DNA of 64,000 nt from Cupriavidus pampae (lineage in GTDB: Bacteria > Pseudomonadota > Gammaproteobacteria > Burkholderiales > Burkholderiaceae): assembly GCF_914271485.1 (NCBI RefSeq), contig NZ_CAJZAG010000001.1, positions 930,001-994,000 on the forward strand. The letters run 5' to 3'. The translations under genes and the position numbers were made by a program. Positions within the stretch are counted from its first letter, which is position 1. Each line of letters begins with the position of its first letter. The notes below the pieces were generated by a model that was given only the letters and a program-made list of their open reading frames with translations, ran no database searches and was not told where the DNA came from. Shown piece by piece: positions 52,436 through 60,701 of the stretch.

Positions 52436-54178
52436 ATGTCGGAAACAAAGCCCAAGCTCCGTTCAGCCCAATGGTTCGGCACCGCCGACAAAAACGGATT
52501 CATGTATCGCAGCTGGATGAAGAACCAGGGCATACCGAATCACGAGTTCGACGGCAGACCGATCATCGGTATCTGCAATACGTGGTCGGAACTGACACCC
52601 TGTAACGCGCATTTCCGCAAGATCGCGGAGCACGTAAAGCGTGGCATTTACGAAGCCGGCGGATTCCCCGTGGAGTTTCCCGTCTTCTCGAATGGCGAAT
52701 CGAACCTGCGGCCTTCCGCGATGCTCACTCGCAACCTTGCGGCCATGGACGTTGAAGAGGCGATTCGCGGCAACCCCATCGATGCCGTAGTGCTGCTAGC
52801 CGGTTGCGACAAGACGACGCCTGCGCTATTGATGGGTGCCGCCAGTTGCGACGTGCCAGCCATCGTGGTCAGTGGCGGTCCGATGCTCAACGGCAAGCTC
52901 GATGGCAAGGACATCGGCTCCGGCACGGCAGTCTGGCAACTGCACGAGTCTCTGAAGGCCGGTGAGATCGATCTGCACCATTTTCTGTCAGCGGAAGCGG
53001 GCATGTCGCGCTCGGCGGGCACGTGCAACACCATGGGCACCGCCTCCACGATGGCATGCATGGCCGAGGCGCTCGGTACCACGCTGCCGCACAACGCCGC
53101 CATTCCTGCGGTGGACTCCCGCCGCTACGTGCTCGCGCATATGTCGGGCATTCGCATTGTCGAGATGGCCAACGCCGGCCTTACGCTGTCGAAGATCCTC
53201 ACGCGTGAAGCCTTCGAGAATGCTATCCGCGCGAACGCTGCCATCGGCGGGTCCACCAATGCAGTGATCCATCTGAAGGCGATTGCGGGACGAATTGGTG
53301 TGCCATTGGAGCTGGAGGACTGGACGCGCATCGGCCGCGATACGCCGACGATTGTCGATCTGATGCCGTCCGGCCGCTTTCTGATGGAAGAGTTCTATTA
53401 CGCGGGCGGGCTTCCCGCCGTCCTGCGCCGGCTGGGTGAGGCTGACCTCCTGCCGCATCCGGACGCACTGACCGTCAACGGAAAATCGCTGTGGGAAAAC
53501 GTCAAGGAAGCGCCGAACTTCAATGACGAGGTCATCCGCACCTTGGACAACCCGTTGATCCAGGACGGTGGCATCCGCGTGCTGCGCGGCAATCTGGCGC
53601 CGCGTGGTGCGGTACTGAAGCCTTCGGCAGCGACACCGTCGCTGCTCAAGCATCGCGGCCGTGCGGTCGTCTTCGAGAACCTCGAACACTACAAGGCACG
53701 CATCGTTGACGAGTCGCTCGATGTGGATGCCGACTCCATCCTTGTCATGAAGAACTGCGGACCGAAGGGCTATCCGGGCATGGCTGAGGTCGGCAACATG
53801 GGCTTGCCCCCCAAGCTGTTGCGCCAGGGCGTGAAGGATATGGTTCGCATCTCCGACGCACGCATGAGCGGCACAGCTTACGGCACGGTCGTGTTGCACG
53901 TGGCGCCGGAAGCGGCCGCCGGCGGTCCGCTCGCGGCAGTGCGCGATGGCGACTGGATCGAGCTCGATTGCGAAGCCGGCAGACTGCACCTCGACCTCAC
54001 GCAAGAGGAGCTGGCCGACCGCATGGAGAATTTCCGCGCGCCGCAAGCCGATGGTCGCGCTGGGCAGGGCGGCTATCAGCGCCTTTACGTCGAACACGTA
54101 CTACAGGCCGATGAAGGCTGCGATCTCGACTTTCTTGTGGGATGCCGCGGCGCGGACGTACCAAGGCATTCCCACTGA
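52436..54178 (+). CDS. IlvD/Edd-family dehydratase, L-arabonate-type
   Basis: A 580-residue Fe-S dehydratase. Signature cysteines lie in ICNTWSELTPCNAHFRK, LLAGCDKTTPALLMG and SAGTCNTMGTASTMACMAEA; the C-terminal swivelling domain has MKNCGPKGYPGMAEVGNMG and ISDARMSGTAYGT. Family members dehydrate dihydroxy acids or sugar acids; with the DapA-family enzyme and MFS carrier in one operon, L-arabonate (or a similar pentonate/fuconate) to the 2-keto-3-deoxy acid is most likely. AGGAA lies 7 bp before the ATG at 52436. Confidence 0.85.
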   Translation: MSETKPKLRSAQWFGTADKNGFMYRSWMKNQGIPNHEFDGRPIIGICNTWSELTPCNAHFRKIAEHVKRGIYEAGGFPVEFPVFSNGESNLRPSAMLTRNLAAMDVEEAIRGNPIDAVVLLAGCDKTTPALLMGAASCDVPAIVVSGGPMLNGKLDGKDIGSGTAVWQLHESLKAGEIDLHHFLSAEAGMSRSAGTCNTMGTASTMACMAEALGTTLPHNAAIPAVDSRRYVLAHMSGIRIVEMANAGLTLSKILTREAFENAIRANAAIGGSTNAVIHLKAIAGRIGVPLELEDWTRIGRDTPTIVDLMPSGRFLMEEFYYAGGLPAVLRRLGEADLLPHPDALTVNGKSLWENVKEAPNFNDEVIRTLDNPLIQDGGIRVLRGNLAPRGAVLKPSAATPSLLKHRGRAVVFENLEHYKARIVDESLDVDADSILVMKNCGPKGYPGMAEVGNMGLPPKLLRQGVKDMVRISDARMSGTAYGTVVLHVAPEAAAGGPLAAVRDGDWIELDCEAGRLHLDLTQEELADRMENFRAPQADGRAGQGGYQRLYVEHVLQADEGCDLDFLVGCRGADVPRHSH

Positions 54179-54216
54179 ATCGATTGCAACAATAACTACA
54201 AGACGAGGAGACCAAC

Positions 54217-55575
54217 ATGAACACCCAATCCAACGCTGGGGTCGGCCGGCCTGTACCGCTACCGCTGCCACACGAGCCCGCGGCGGCAACGCCCGACGAG
54301 GAGTCTCGCATCATCGGCATGCTCATCCGCAAGCTGCTTCCGTTCCTGGCGCTGATCTATGTCGTGGCCTACATCGATCGCTCCGTGGTCGGCTTTGCCA
54401 AACTGCACATGAATGCGGCGATTGGCCTCAGTGATGCGGCCTACGGGTTCGGCGCCGGATTATTCTTCATCGGCTATTTTCTGTGTGAAGTGCCCAGCAA
54501 TCTCGCCCTCGAAAGGTTCGGTGCGCGTCGCTGGTTCGCGCGCATCTTGTTCACCTGGGGCGTGATCACGATGGCGATGGCGCTGATCCATAACGCGACC
54601 ACCTTTTACCTGCTGCGCTTCCTGCTTGGCGCGGCCGAAGCAGGCCTGTACCCGGGCATCCTCTATTTCCTGACCAAGTGGTTTCCGATGCGGCACCGGG
54701 CGCGCATCATCGGCCTGCTGGTGTTGGCCCAGCCGATTGCGCTGATTGTCACAGGACCCATAGCGGGCTGGATCTTGTCCATGCCTGGCGCTTTCGGGAT
54801 GTCGAACTGGCAGACGCTTTTCGTCATCAGCGGTTTGCCGGCGGTACTGCTGTGCTTGCCCACGCTTCGCCTGATTCCGGAATCGCCGGCCGACGCGAAG
54901 TGGCTGGCGCCAGGCGACCGCGCATGGATCGAACGGGAACTGTCCGCCGATCGCAAGACGTTCGCGCTCAAGTCGCATGGCAACCCGCTAGCGGCGCTCA
55001 AGGATAAGCGCGTGCTGCTGCTATCGCTGCTGTTCCTCCCGTTCCCGCTAAGCATCTACGGCCTGTCATTGTGGTTGCCCACCATCATCAAGCAGTTCGG
55101 CGTGAATGATGTCACCACCGGACTACTTTCCGCGGTCCCCTATCTGTTCGCGGTCGTGGGGCTATTGCTGGTACCGCGACACTCGGACCGCAAAGGAGAG
55201 CGCTACTGGCATATCGTGGTGATCTCAGCTGCCGCCGCCGTAACGATGGCCGCCAGCGCATGGTTTCAGACGCCCGTCCTGCAATTCGCGTTTATCTGCC
55301 TGACGGCGTTCTCGATCTATTCGATCCAGGCCGTGGTGTGGGCACTGCCCGGCCAGTTCCTGACGGGCGCCAGTGCTGCGGTTGGCATCGCCACGATCAA
55401 CTCGTTGGCCAATTTGGGTGGATACTTGGGTCCGTTCGGCATCGGCCTTATCAAGGATGCCACGGGCAGTATTTCCGCTGGCCTGTATTTCCTTGCCGCG
55501 ATGCTTGTCTTCGCGGTTGTCATGACCTTTTTCGTGCGCGCGGCGCTGGATCCGCGTCGCGCCGTCGGAGAATAA
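54217..55575 (+). CDS. MFS transporter of the anion:cation symporter family
   Basis: A 452-residue carrier. Helix 1 has YVVAYIDRSVVGFAKLHM, typical of the ACS family with hexuronate and sugar-acid carriers (GudP/GarP, tartrate). GEVPSN-like CEVPSNLALERFGARRWFAR forms the A-motif, and LLGAAEAGLYPGILYFLTKW follows. It likely imports the sugar acid used by the flanking enzymes. It begins 38 bp after the dehydratase; the next gene starts directly after its stop. Confidence 0.9.
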   Translation: MNTQSNAGVGRPVPLPLPHEPAAATPDEESRIIGMLIRKLLPFLALIYVVAYIDRSVVGFAKLHMNAAIGLSDAAYGFGAGLFFIGYFLCEVPSNLALERFGARRWFARILFTWGVITMAMALIHNATTFYLLRFLLGAAEAGLYPGILYFLTKWFPMRHRARIIGLLVLAQPIALIVTGPIAGWILSMPGAFGMSNWQTLFVISGLPAVLLCLPTLRLIPESPADAKWLAPGDRAWIERELSADRKTFALKSHGNPLAALKDKRVLLLSLLFLPFPLSIYGLSLWLPTIIKQFGVNDVTTGLLSAVPYLFAVVGLLLVPRHSDRKGERYWHIVVISAAAAVTMAASAWFQTPVLQFAFICLTAFSIYSIQAVVWALPGQFLTGASAAVGIATINSLANLGGYLGPFGIGLIKDATGSISAGLYFLAAMLVFAVVMTFFVRAALDPRRAVGE

Positions 55576-56517
55576 ATGAACAATAACCTCGCGCCCCGCG
55601 GCCCCGAACCACGATATCGCGGCATTTTCCCGGTCGTGCCCACGACATTCACGGAATCGGGTGAGCTTGATCTGGCCAGTCAGAAGCGCGCAGTCGACTT
55701 CATGATCGACGCGGGCTCCGATGGGCTTTGCATCCTTGCCAACTTCTCCGAGCAATTTGCGATCTCGGACGACGAGCGGGACATCCTGACGCGGACCATC
55801 CTCGAGCACGTCGCTGGACGAGTTCCTGTGATCGTGACGACCACGCACTACAGCACGCAAATCTGCATCACGCGAAGCCGGCAAGCCCAGGCGCTCGGCG
55901 CCGCGATGGTCATGGTCATGCCGCCTTACCACGGCGCCACGTTCCGGGTACCAGAGCCGCGGATATATGAGTTCTTCGCCAAGCTGTCCGATGCGATCGA
56001 GACGCCGATCATGATTCAGGATGCGCCGGCGAGCGGCACGGTGTTGTCGGCATCGTTCCTGGCAAGAATGGCGATCGAGATCGAACAAGTGTCGTACTTC
56101 AAGATCGAAACGCCCGGCGCGGCGAACAAGCTCAGGGAGCTAATCGCCTTGGGCGGCGCCGCTGTGGAAGGGCCGTGGGATGGGGAAGAGGCCATCACGC
56201 TGCTCGCTGACCTCGAGGCAGGAGCCACGGGTGCCATGACCGGCGGCGGCTTCCCCGACGGCATCCGCCCGATCATCGAGGCGCACCGGGAGGGGAATGC
56301 CGATCTGGCGTTCGAGCGCTACCAGCAATGGTTGCCGCTGATCAATCACGAGAACCGGCAGGGGGGCATCTTGACGGCAAAGGCTCTGATGAAGGCTGGC
56401 GGCATCATCGCTTCGGACGCGCCGCGCCATCCAATGCCCACGATGCCAGAGGCCACGCGAGCGGAGTTGCTGCAGATAGCAAGGCGGCTCGACCCGCTCG
56501 TGCTGCGTTGGACGTAG
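55576..56517 (+). CDS. DapA-family 2-keto-3-deoxy sugar acid dehydratase/aldolase
   Basis: A 313-residue (beta/alpha)8 lyase. FPVVPTTFTESGELDLASQK begins the barrel, and the Schiff-base lysine is in VSYFKIETPG near residue 175. The DHDPS subfamily with this FKIE context includes 2-keto-3-deoxy-L-arabonate dehydratase, which gives 2-oxoglutarate semialdehyde; an aldolase reaction is the alternative. It follows the MFS stop with no gap. The next enzyme of that route, a 2-oxoglutarate semialdehyde dehydrogenase, is not in the operon. Confidence 0.84.
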   Translation: MNNNLAPRGPEPRYRGIFPVVPTTFTESGELDLASQKRAVDFMIDAGSDGLCILANFSEQFAISDDERDILTRTILEHVAGRVPVIVTTTHYSTQICITRSRQAQALGAAMVMVMPPYHGATFRVPEPRIYEFFAKLSDAIETPIMIQDAPASGTVLSASFLARMAIEIEQVSYFKIETPGAANKLRELIALGGAAVEGPWDGEEAITLLADLEAGATGAMTGGGFPDGIRPIIEAHREGNADLAFERYQQWLPLINHENRQGGILTAKALMKAGGIIASDAPRHPMPTMPEATRAELLQIARRLDPLVLRWT

Positions 56518-56736
56518 GCGCGACCAACCTTAATACGTTGGTTCCCCCTATGCACGGGATATTCCTTTGAGCAGGGCAGAGTAGGGGTATGGTGGCGAGT
56601 TGGGCGAACTGGTTGTAAGAGTGCGGTAAGTCTCGGGCCTTAATGTATAGCCTGCCCGTACACCACCATTGGCGGTCGCCAAGCCTGCCATCGCGTGTTC
56701 TGCGGTTGGATAGAAAAGCGCTCGTCTGCCGAATCC

Positions 56737-57006
56737 ATGGACACAGAACCGCCTCTAACCTTGCCCTCCGGTCTGGAACTGCCGCTTCACGCTCGGGTTG
56801 CAGTCCTCGAAGCAGTGATCGCCGTGGCCGATCTCAAAGTCGTCGCCGCACGCCTTGTAACCTGTCTGGAGGAAGCTATGCAGGAGGTGGGCGACGCCAC
56901 GCCCACCGAGCTTCGCGTGAAGTTGGAAGGTATGCGCCTCAAGCTCTTGCAACCCAATGCGCTGCCCCGACGGCAGCAAGACGAAACTGTGTCGTCGTCG
57001 GAATAG
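56737..57006 (+). CDS. Small hypothetical protein beside the integrase
   Basis: An 89-residue acidic, Leu/Val-rich protein with probable helices (LHARVAVLEAVIAVADLKVV, LVTCLEEAMQEVGD). No family recognised. The frame extends 14 codons upstream of the chosen ATG, and no ribosome site is visible. It ends 9 bp from the convergent integrase, which is often where small island genes lie. The 220 bases before it hold no clear feature. Confidence 0.4.
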   Translation: MDTEPPLTLPSGLELPLHARVAVLEAVIAVADLKVVAARLVTCLEEAMQEVGDATPTELRVKLEGMRLKLLQPNALPRRQQDETVSSSE

Positions 57007-57015
57007 ATCGCATGC

Positions 57016-58743
57016 TCACGGCTCGCGTTCGTCACGCTTAGCGAAGGCTTTCTCGAGTTGGCTGCTCCGCTGCAGGTCATCATCATGCAGGTAACGCGAC
57101 GTGGTGGTGATGGATGCGTGCCTGAGGTTATCGCGGACGGTGGTTAGCGATGCGCCGTTCGCTAGTGCATGCGTGGCGTGGGTATGCCGTAGCCAGTGCG
57201 GTGTAGTGCGGAGCAGCTTGTCAGCAAGCGGCGGATGATCGCGCTCGATACTCTTGGCGGCGAATGCCAGAAAGCGCTGCAGAACAGCACGCAGACGCGG
57301 CGTCGTGATGGGCGTCCCATCCTCGAGATTGGCGAGAATCGGCGCGCGTCGGTCCCATAGCGCAGGCGTCACCGGCAGCCCGCGCACGAGCAGGTATTGT
57401 TCCAACGCCTGATTCGCCATCGAGGGCAGCACCACCTTGCCACGGCGTTCTCCCTTGCCGATCAGATGCAGCCAGCGTTCCCCGCGCGAACCCACCTCGA
57501 TACCGCCCAGCGTCACGCCAACCAGTTCGGCCGCCCGCAACCCCGTCGCATAACCGAAATCCAGCAGAAACCGCAGCCGCGTGGCCGCATCCGGCTTCCA
57601 GCCTTGCGACCATTCAAGCCCGTCCGCCAGCGCGCGCACGAGCGCCCATTCCCCTTCGGTAAAGGCACGCGATGCGTCAAGGTCAGCGGCACGATGGGCG
57701 CCACGGACCTTCAGGCCGGCGAAAGGATTCGCCAGCACGTAACGCTGTGCGATCAGCCAACGGAAAAGCGCGCCGATCACGCCGAGCGCATAGGCGATCG
57801 ACCGCGGAGCGAGGGCGCCCGTGAACGGCCGCCATTCATGCGAAGGACGCGGACGTGCAGGGCCTACCCAGCGCGAAGCTGGCGCGCGCAGAAAGGCGCG
57901 ATAAGCCGTAGCGTCTTCTGCCGTGAGGGAGGACAGCGGCTTGCTGCGCTCGAGCATCGCCCACAGCAGCAGTCGCTCAGCCTCCTTGCGATAGGCGCGC
58001 GCAGTAGCCGGAGCCTCATGCAAGGCAAGCCAGGCTTTGACGGCGTCGTAATCATTGTTCGCAGAGAGCGCGCACATCGAATGTGGAGCGCGGAAGATCC
58101 CGTGCGAGCCGTCGATCTCCTTCGGCAACACGATATCTTCCCAAGGGACGATACGCGGTGCTGCCGATGCGCTCGCCGGCGACGCCATAACAAGGGCACG
58201 CGCACGCTCGGTCAAACGAGGATGCGCCGCAAAGAAAGCCTCGATCGCCTGCGCACTGCGCGCGCCAAGCCCATCGATGGCGACCCACCAACGCTTGCGC
58301 CGCGGAATCCGAACGGTGAGATCCGCAAGGGTGTTGAGACCATGCGCGCGCAAGGCAGCAGCCGCCCGCGCGGGCAGCCACACGTCGACGAAATCCGTGA
58401 TCTGAGGTTCCGCAGGCGGCAACCGCCGCAGGGCCTCAATGGCTCGCGTCACGTCTGCCGCAAAGGCCTTGCGACGATCGGCGCTGCAACAGAAGAGCGC
58501 AACGAGGTCATCGCGCTGACGCTCGCGAGCGAACTCAGTCAAGGTGCGACGCAGCTCGCCAATCACGCCGCGTGCAGAACGACCGGGAGTCAGCGCCCCC
58601 GGCCAGAACCGCTCGACTGCCATGCGTGAAGGCGTCCCCTCGTACCAGGCGCGCAACGCAGCCATCGCATCGGCGGAGGGGAACGCGACGGTTGCCGTAG
58701 CGGGGATTAGCCCGGGGAGGGCGACAAGGGGAGGGCGAGGCAT
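57016..58743 (-). CDS. Tyrosine recombinase/phage-type integrase with N-terminal extension
   Basis: A 575-residue site-specific recombinase. The N-terminal 200 residues include a helix-hairpin-helix-like segment (LADLTVRIPRRKR, GLGARSAQAIEAFF), followed by a SAM-like core-binding domain and the catalytic domain with R403 (TGLRAAEL), a Lys in IGKGERRGKVVL, H516 and R519 (HWLRHTHATH), H542 (NLRHASITTTS) and Y551 (SRYLH). All five active-site positions are present, so it should be active. It probably moved the genes to its right. No attachment site or tRNA gene can be seen nearby. Confidence 0.9.
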   Translation of the reverse strand: MPRPPLVALPGLIPATATVAFPSADAMAALRAWYEGTPSRMAVERFWPGALTPGRSARGVIGELRRTLTEFARERQRDDLVALFCCSADRRKAFAADVTRAIEALRRLPPAEPQITDFVDVWLPARAAAALRAHGLNTLADLTVRIPRRKRWWVAIDGLGARSAQAIEAFFAAHPRLTERARALVMASPASASAAPRIVPWEDIVLPKEIDGSHGIFRAPHSMCALSANNDYDAVKAWLALHEAPATARAYRKEAERLLLWAMLERSKPLSSLTAEDATAYRAFLRAPASRWVGPARPRPSHEWRPFTGALAPRSIAYALGVIGALFRWLIAQRYVLANPFAGLKVRGAHRAADLDASRAFTEGEWALVRALADGLEWSQGWKPDAATRLRFLLDFGYATGLRAAELVGVTLGGIEVGSRGERWLHLIGKGERRGKVVLPSMANQALEQYLLVRGLPVTPALWDRRAPILANLEDGTPITTPRLRAVLQRFLAFAAKSIERDHPPLADKLLRTTPHWLRHTHATHALANGASLTTVRDNLRHASITTTSRYLHDDDLQRSSQLEKAFAKRDEREP

Positions 58744-58792
58744 GGGACAGGCGTAAGTTTGCGAACGGTAGTTTCGCACACAAACACGTCAG

Positions 58793-58820
58793 TATCGATA
58801 ATGTTTGTTATCGGTATAAT
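58793..58820 (+). promoter_or_regulatory. Promoter with overlapping inverted repeat between integrase and ABC-3C genes
   Basis: TATCGATAA (58793-58801) and TTATCGGTA (58808-58816) form an 8-of-9 inverted repeat with a 6-bp loop. The right arm overlaps a perfect -10 TATAAT (58815-58820) in the plus direction. A repressor could bind here, but no helix-turn-helix gene is adjacent. Confidence 0.5.
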
Positions 58821-59154
58821 AGTGCGTTATGGGACGAAACTCGACGCCACCGATGTAATGGAGGTTGTGTCATCACTGGCCGAATAAAGTCCGACTTTCT
58901 GATCATTGCCGCCCGCTCCGCGAGTTGTAAGCATCATTAGAAGAGCAGGGGAATCCCCCTCCGAGTGGGGAGTCGCCACGACCGCGATCATTCACAATGA
59001 CACCCGAGCCGTGCTGCGGGTAACGGGAGGCATAGAGGAACGCCTCTCCAATCGCGTGAGCAGGGCAATCGAACCGCGCGCAACGCCGAGGGAGTTGGAA
59101 ACTTCGATAGCGGCTGGCGCGAGCGTAATGCTCCTTTCTTGTTTCCTTCCACCC
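58821..59154 (+). other. Long leader before the ABC-3C operon
   Basis: About 330 bases between the TATAAT box and the chosen start. The frame of the next gene is open from 58906 (TTG) but has no ribosome site and no family likeness, so I treat it as untranslated leader or a decayed N-terminus. Confidence 0.4.
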
Positions 59155-60201
59155 ATGTCGCAGCTTCGTCCCCATCAATACGTCATCAAGCCTGGCGCGC
59201 TGCCGCCGTCGTTGATGGTGCGGCATTTCACGCCATTGGAGTGGGAGCAGTTCATCGAGAGCAGTACCCTGCAGCGCGAAGCTGCAGGTCGCCCGTACGT
59301 CCAGGTCAAGCGATTCGGCGGACCGGGCGACGCCGGCCGTGATGTGGAAGCCAGACTCACTGCAGCCCTCACTGCATATGAGTGGGATCTGTACCAAGCC
59401 AAGCATTACAAATCGCCGCTCTCGCCGAGTGAGTTCTTTCCCGAACTCGCGAAGTTCTTCTGTCATCTTGCTGCCGGCACGTATCCGCCACCACGCCGGT
59501 ATTACGTCTGCTCGCCGCAGAATGCCGGTCCAGATCTGCACGATCTGATTGCGAACCCAGCGGCATTCAAGGCGCGCTTCATGGCCGACTGGGCTGGCGG
59601 GAAGACTGGCTTGAAAGGCGTGGTGGGCGAGTTGACACAGGCGGTACGCGGGGTAGTCGACGCCTTCGACTTTGCTCGCATCGAGGAATGCCTGCTTCGC
59701 GAACTGCTGACGTGGCATGCGAAGAATTCTGTTGCTTACTGCAAGACCTTCCACATCGAGCCGGAACGCGGGGACGATCCCGCCATGCCGGCACTGCCAA
59801 CAGACGAAGAGCTTAATTACGTGGCGGAACTCCTCGCGGTGTATCTGGAGCAGGGTAGCGTCGCCCACTCCGTTGAGGAACTCATGCAAACCGACTATGC
59901 CGAGCATTTCCAGGACTGTCGTGCGGAATTCTATTGCGCCGAAGGCCTGAAACGCTTCAGCCGCGATCTATTTGAACGCGACGAGTTTGCCAACCTTCTC
60001 GAAATGGTATTGAAAGGCGTCCGGTCAGCCGTGTCGCACCCTCGCAACAAGATTGGGCTGGATCGCCTCGACGCGGCTGTCGAACGAGCGTCCACGTTGA
60101 AGTTGACCGACAGTGCCTTGCATGGTCGGTTTAGAGGGGCTGACCTGCCGGGCACATGCCATCATCTGGTGAATGAGAAGAAACTGAGGTGGATCAGATG
60201 A
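59155..60201 (+). CDS. ABC-3C system component with nuclease-like N-terminus
   Basis: A 348-residue protein. The N-terminal part has FTPLEWEQFIE (E31), GPGDAGRDVEARL (D63) and WDLYQAKHYKSPLS (Q81-x-K83). The order E - D - QxK is that of Mrr-like restriction endonuclease folds. The C-terminal half is helical (FSRDLFERDEFANLLEMVLK) and likely the part that joins the ABC-3C complex. ATG 59155 is taken as start; no ribosome site is clear. Its stop overlaps the next start (ATGA). ABC-3C systems consist of an ABC/SMC-type ATPase, a small middle component and a variable C-terminal-domain protein and are proposed conflict systems. Confidence 0.65.
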   Translation: MSQLRPHQYVIKPGALPPSLMVRHFTPLEWEQFIESSTLQREAAGRPYVQVKRFGGPGDAGRDVEARLTAALTAYEWDLYQAKHYKSPLSPSEFFPELAKFFCHLAAGTYPPPRRYYVCSPQNAGPDLHDLIANPAAFKARFMADWAGGKTGLKGVVGELTQAVRGVVDAFDFARIEECLLRELLTWHAKNSVAYCKTFHIEPERGDDPAMPALPTDEELNYVAELLAVYLEQGSVAHSVEELMQTDYAEHFQDCRAEFYCAEGLKRFSRDLFERDEFANLLEMVLKGVRSAVSHPRNKIGLDRLDAAVERASTLKLTDSALHGRFRGADLPGTCHHLVNEKKLRWIR

Positions 60202-60701
60202 CGCGAAGTAACGCCATGCGTGTGTTTAATTCACCGTTCGAACTGGGTTTTCGCATGGTCTATTTGCTGAGCGCGCTGCGCCCAGGCGGTGCAGATCTGC
60301 AGAAGCTGATCCTGCTCGACTACGCTGTGGTGTACTCGGGAGATCTTGGCGGACCCGATAGCCTGCATACTCCGGTGCCATATCGCGGCAGCGAGTTGCT
60401 CAGTCGTCGGACGCTGATTGAGCAGGGGTTGCATCTCATGAGTAGCCGCGGATTGGTCGCCGCAGAAATGGATGACCAGGGGGTTACTTATGTCGCGGGA
60501 CCTGCGGCGCTCACTCTGGTGGGATCGGTTGCCGCACCTTACTTCACGCGCTTGTTTCAGCGCTGCGAATGGGCGGCAAAGCGTTTCGGGGCGGCTGATT
60601 CGAACACTCTAACGCAGGAATTTACGGAGCAAGGGCACCGTTGGGGTGCCGAACTCGAAGGACTGACATTGGAACGGAGTGGGCAGTGGCGATTCGATTG
60701 A
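60198..60701 (+). CDS. ABC-3C middle component
   Basis: A 167-residue protein with a winged-helix-like N-terminus (FNSPFELGFRMVYLLSALRP and LQKLILLDYAVVYSGDLGGP) and helices to the end. This fits the middle component of three-gene ABC systems by place, size and sequence style. GAGGTG is 6 bp before the ATG at 60198. The end overlaps the ATPase start by 16 bp. It has no catalytic motif and probably bridges ATPase and effector. Confidence 0.65.
   Translation: MTRSNAMRVFNSPFELGFRMVYLLSALRPGGADLQKLILLDYAVVYSGDLGGPDSLHTPVPYRGSELLSRRTLIEQGLHLMSSRGLVAAEMDDQGVTYVAGPAALTLVGSVAAPYFTRLFQRCEWAAKRFGAADSNTLTQEFTEQGHRWGAELEGLTLERSGQWRFD

Noticed and set aside
57397..58629. A 410-codon plus-strand frame opposite the integrase
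   Set aside because: The integrase has all catalytic residues; the opposite protein is basic and unstructured.
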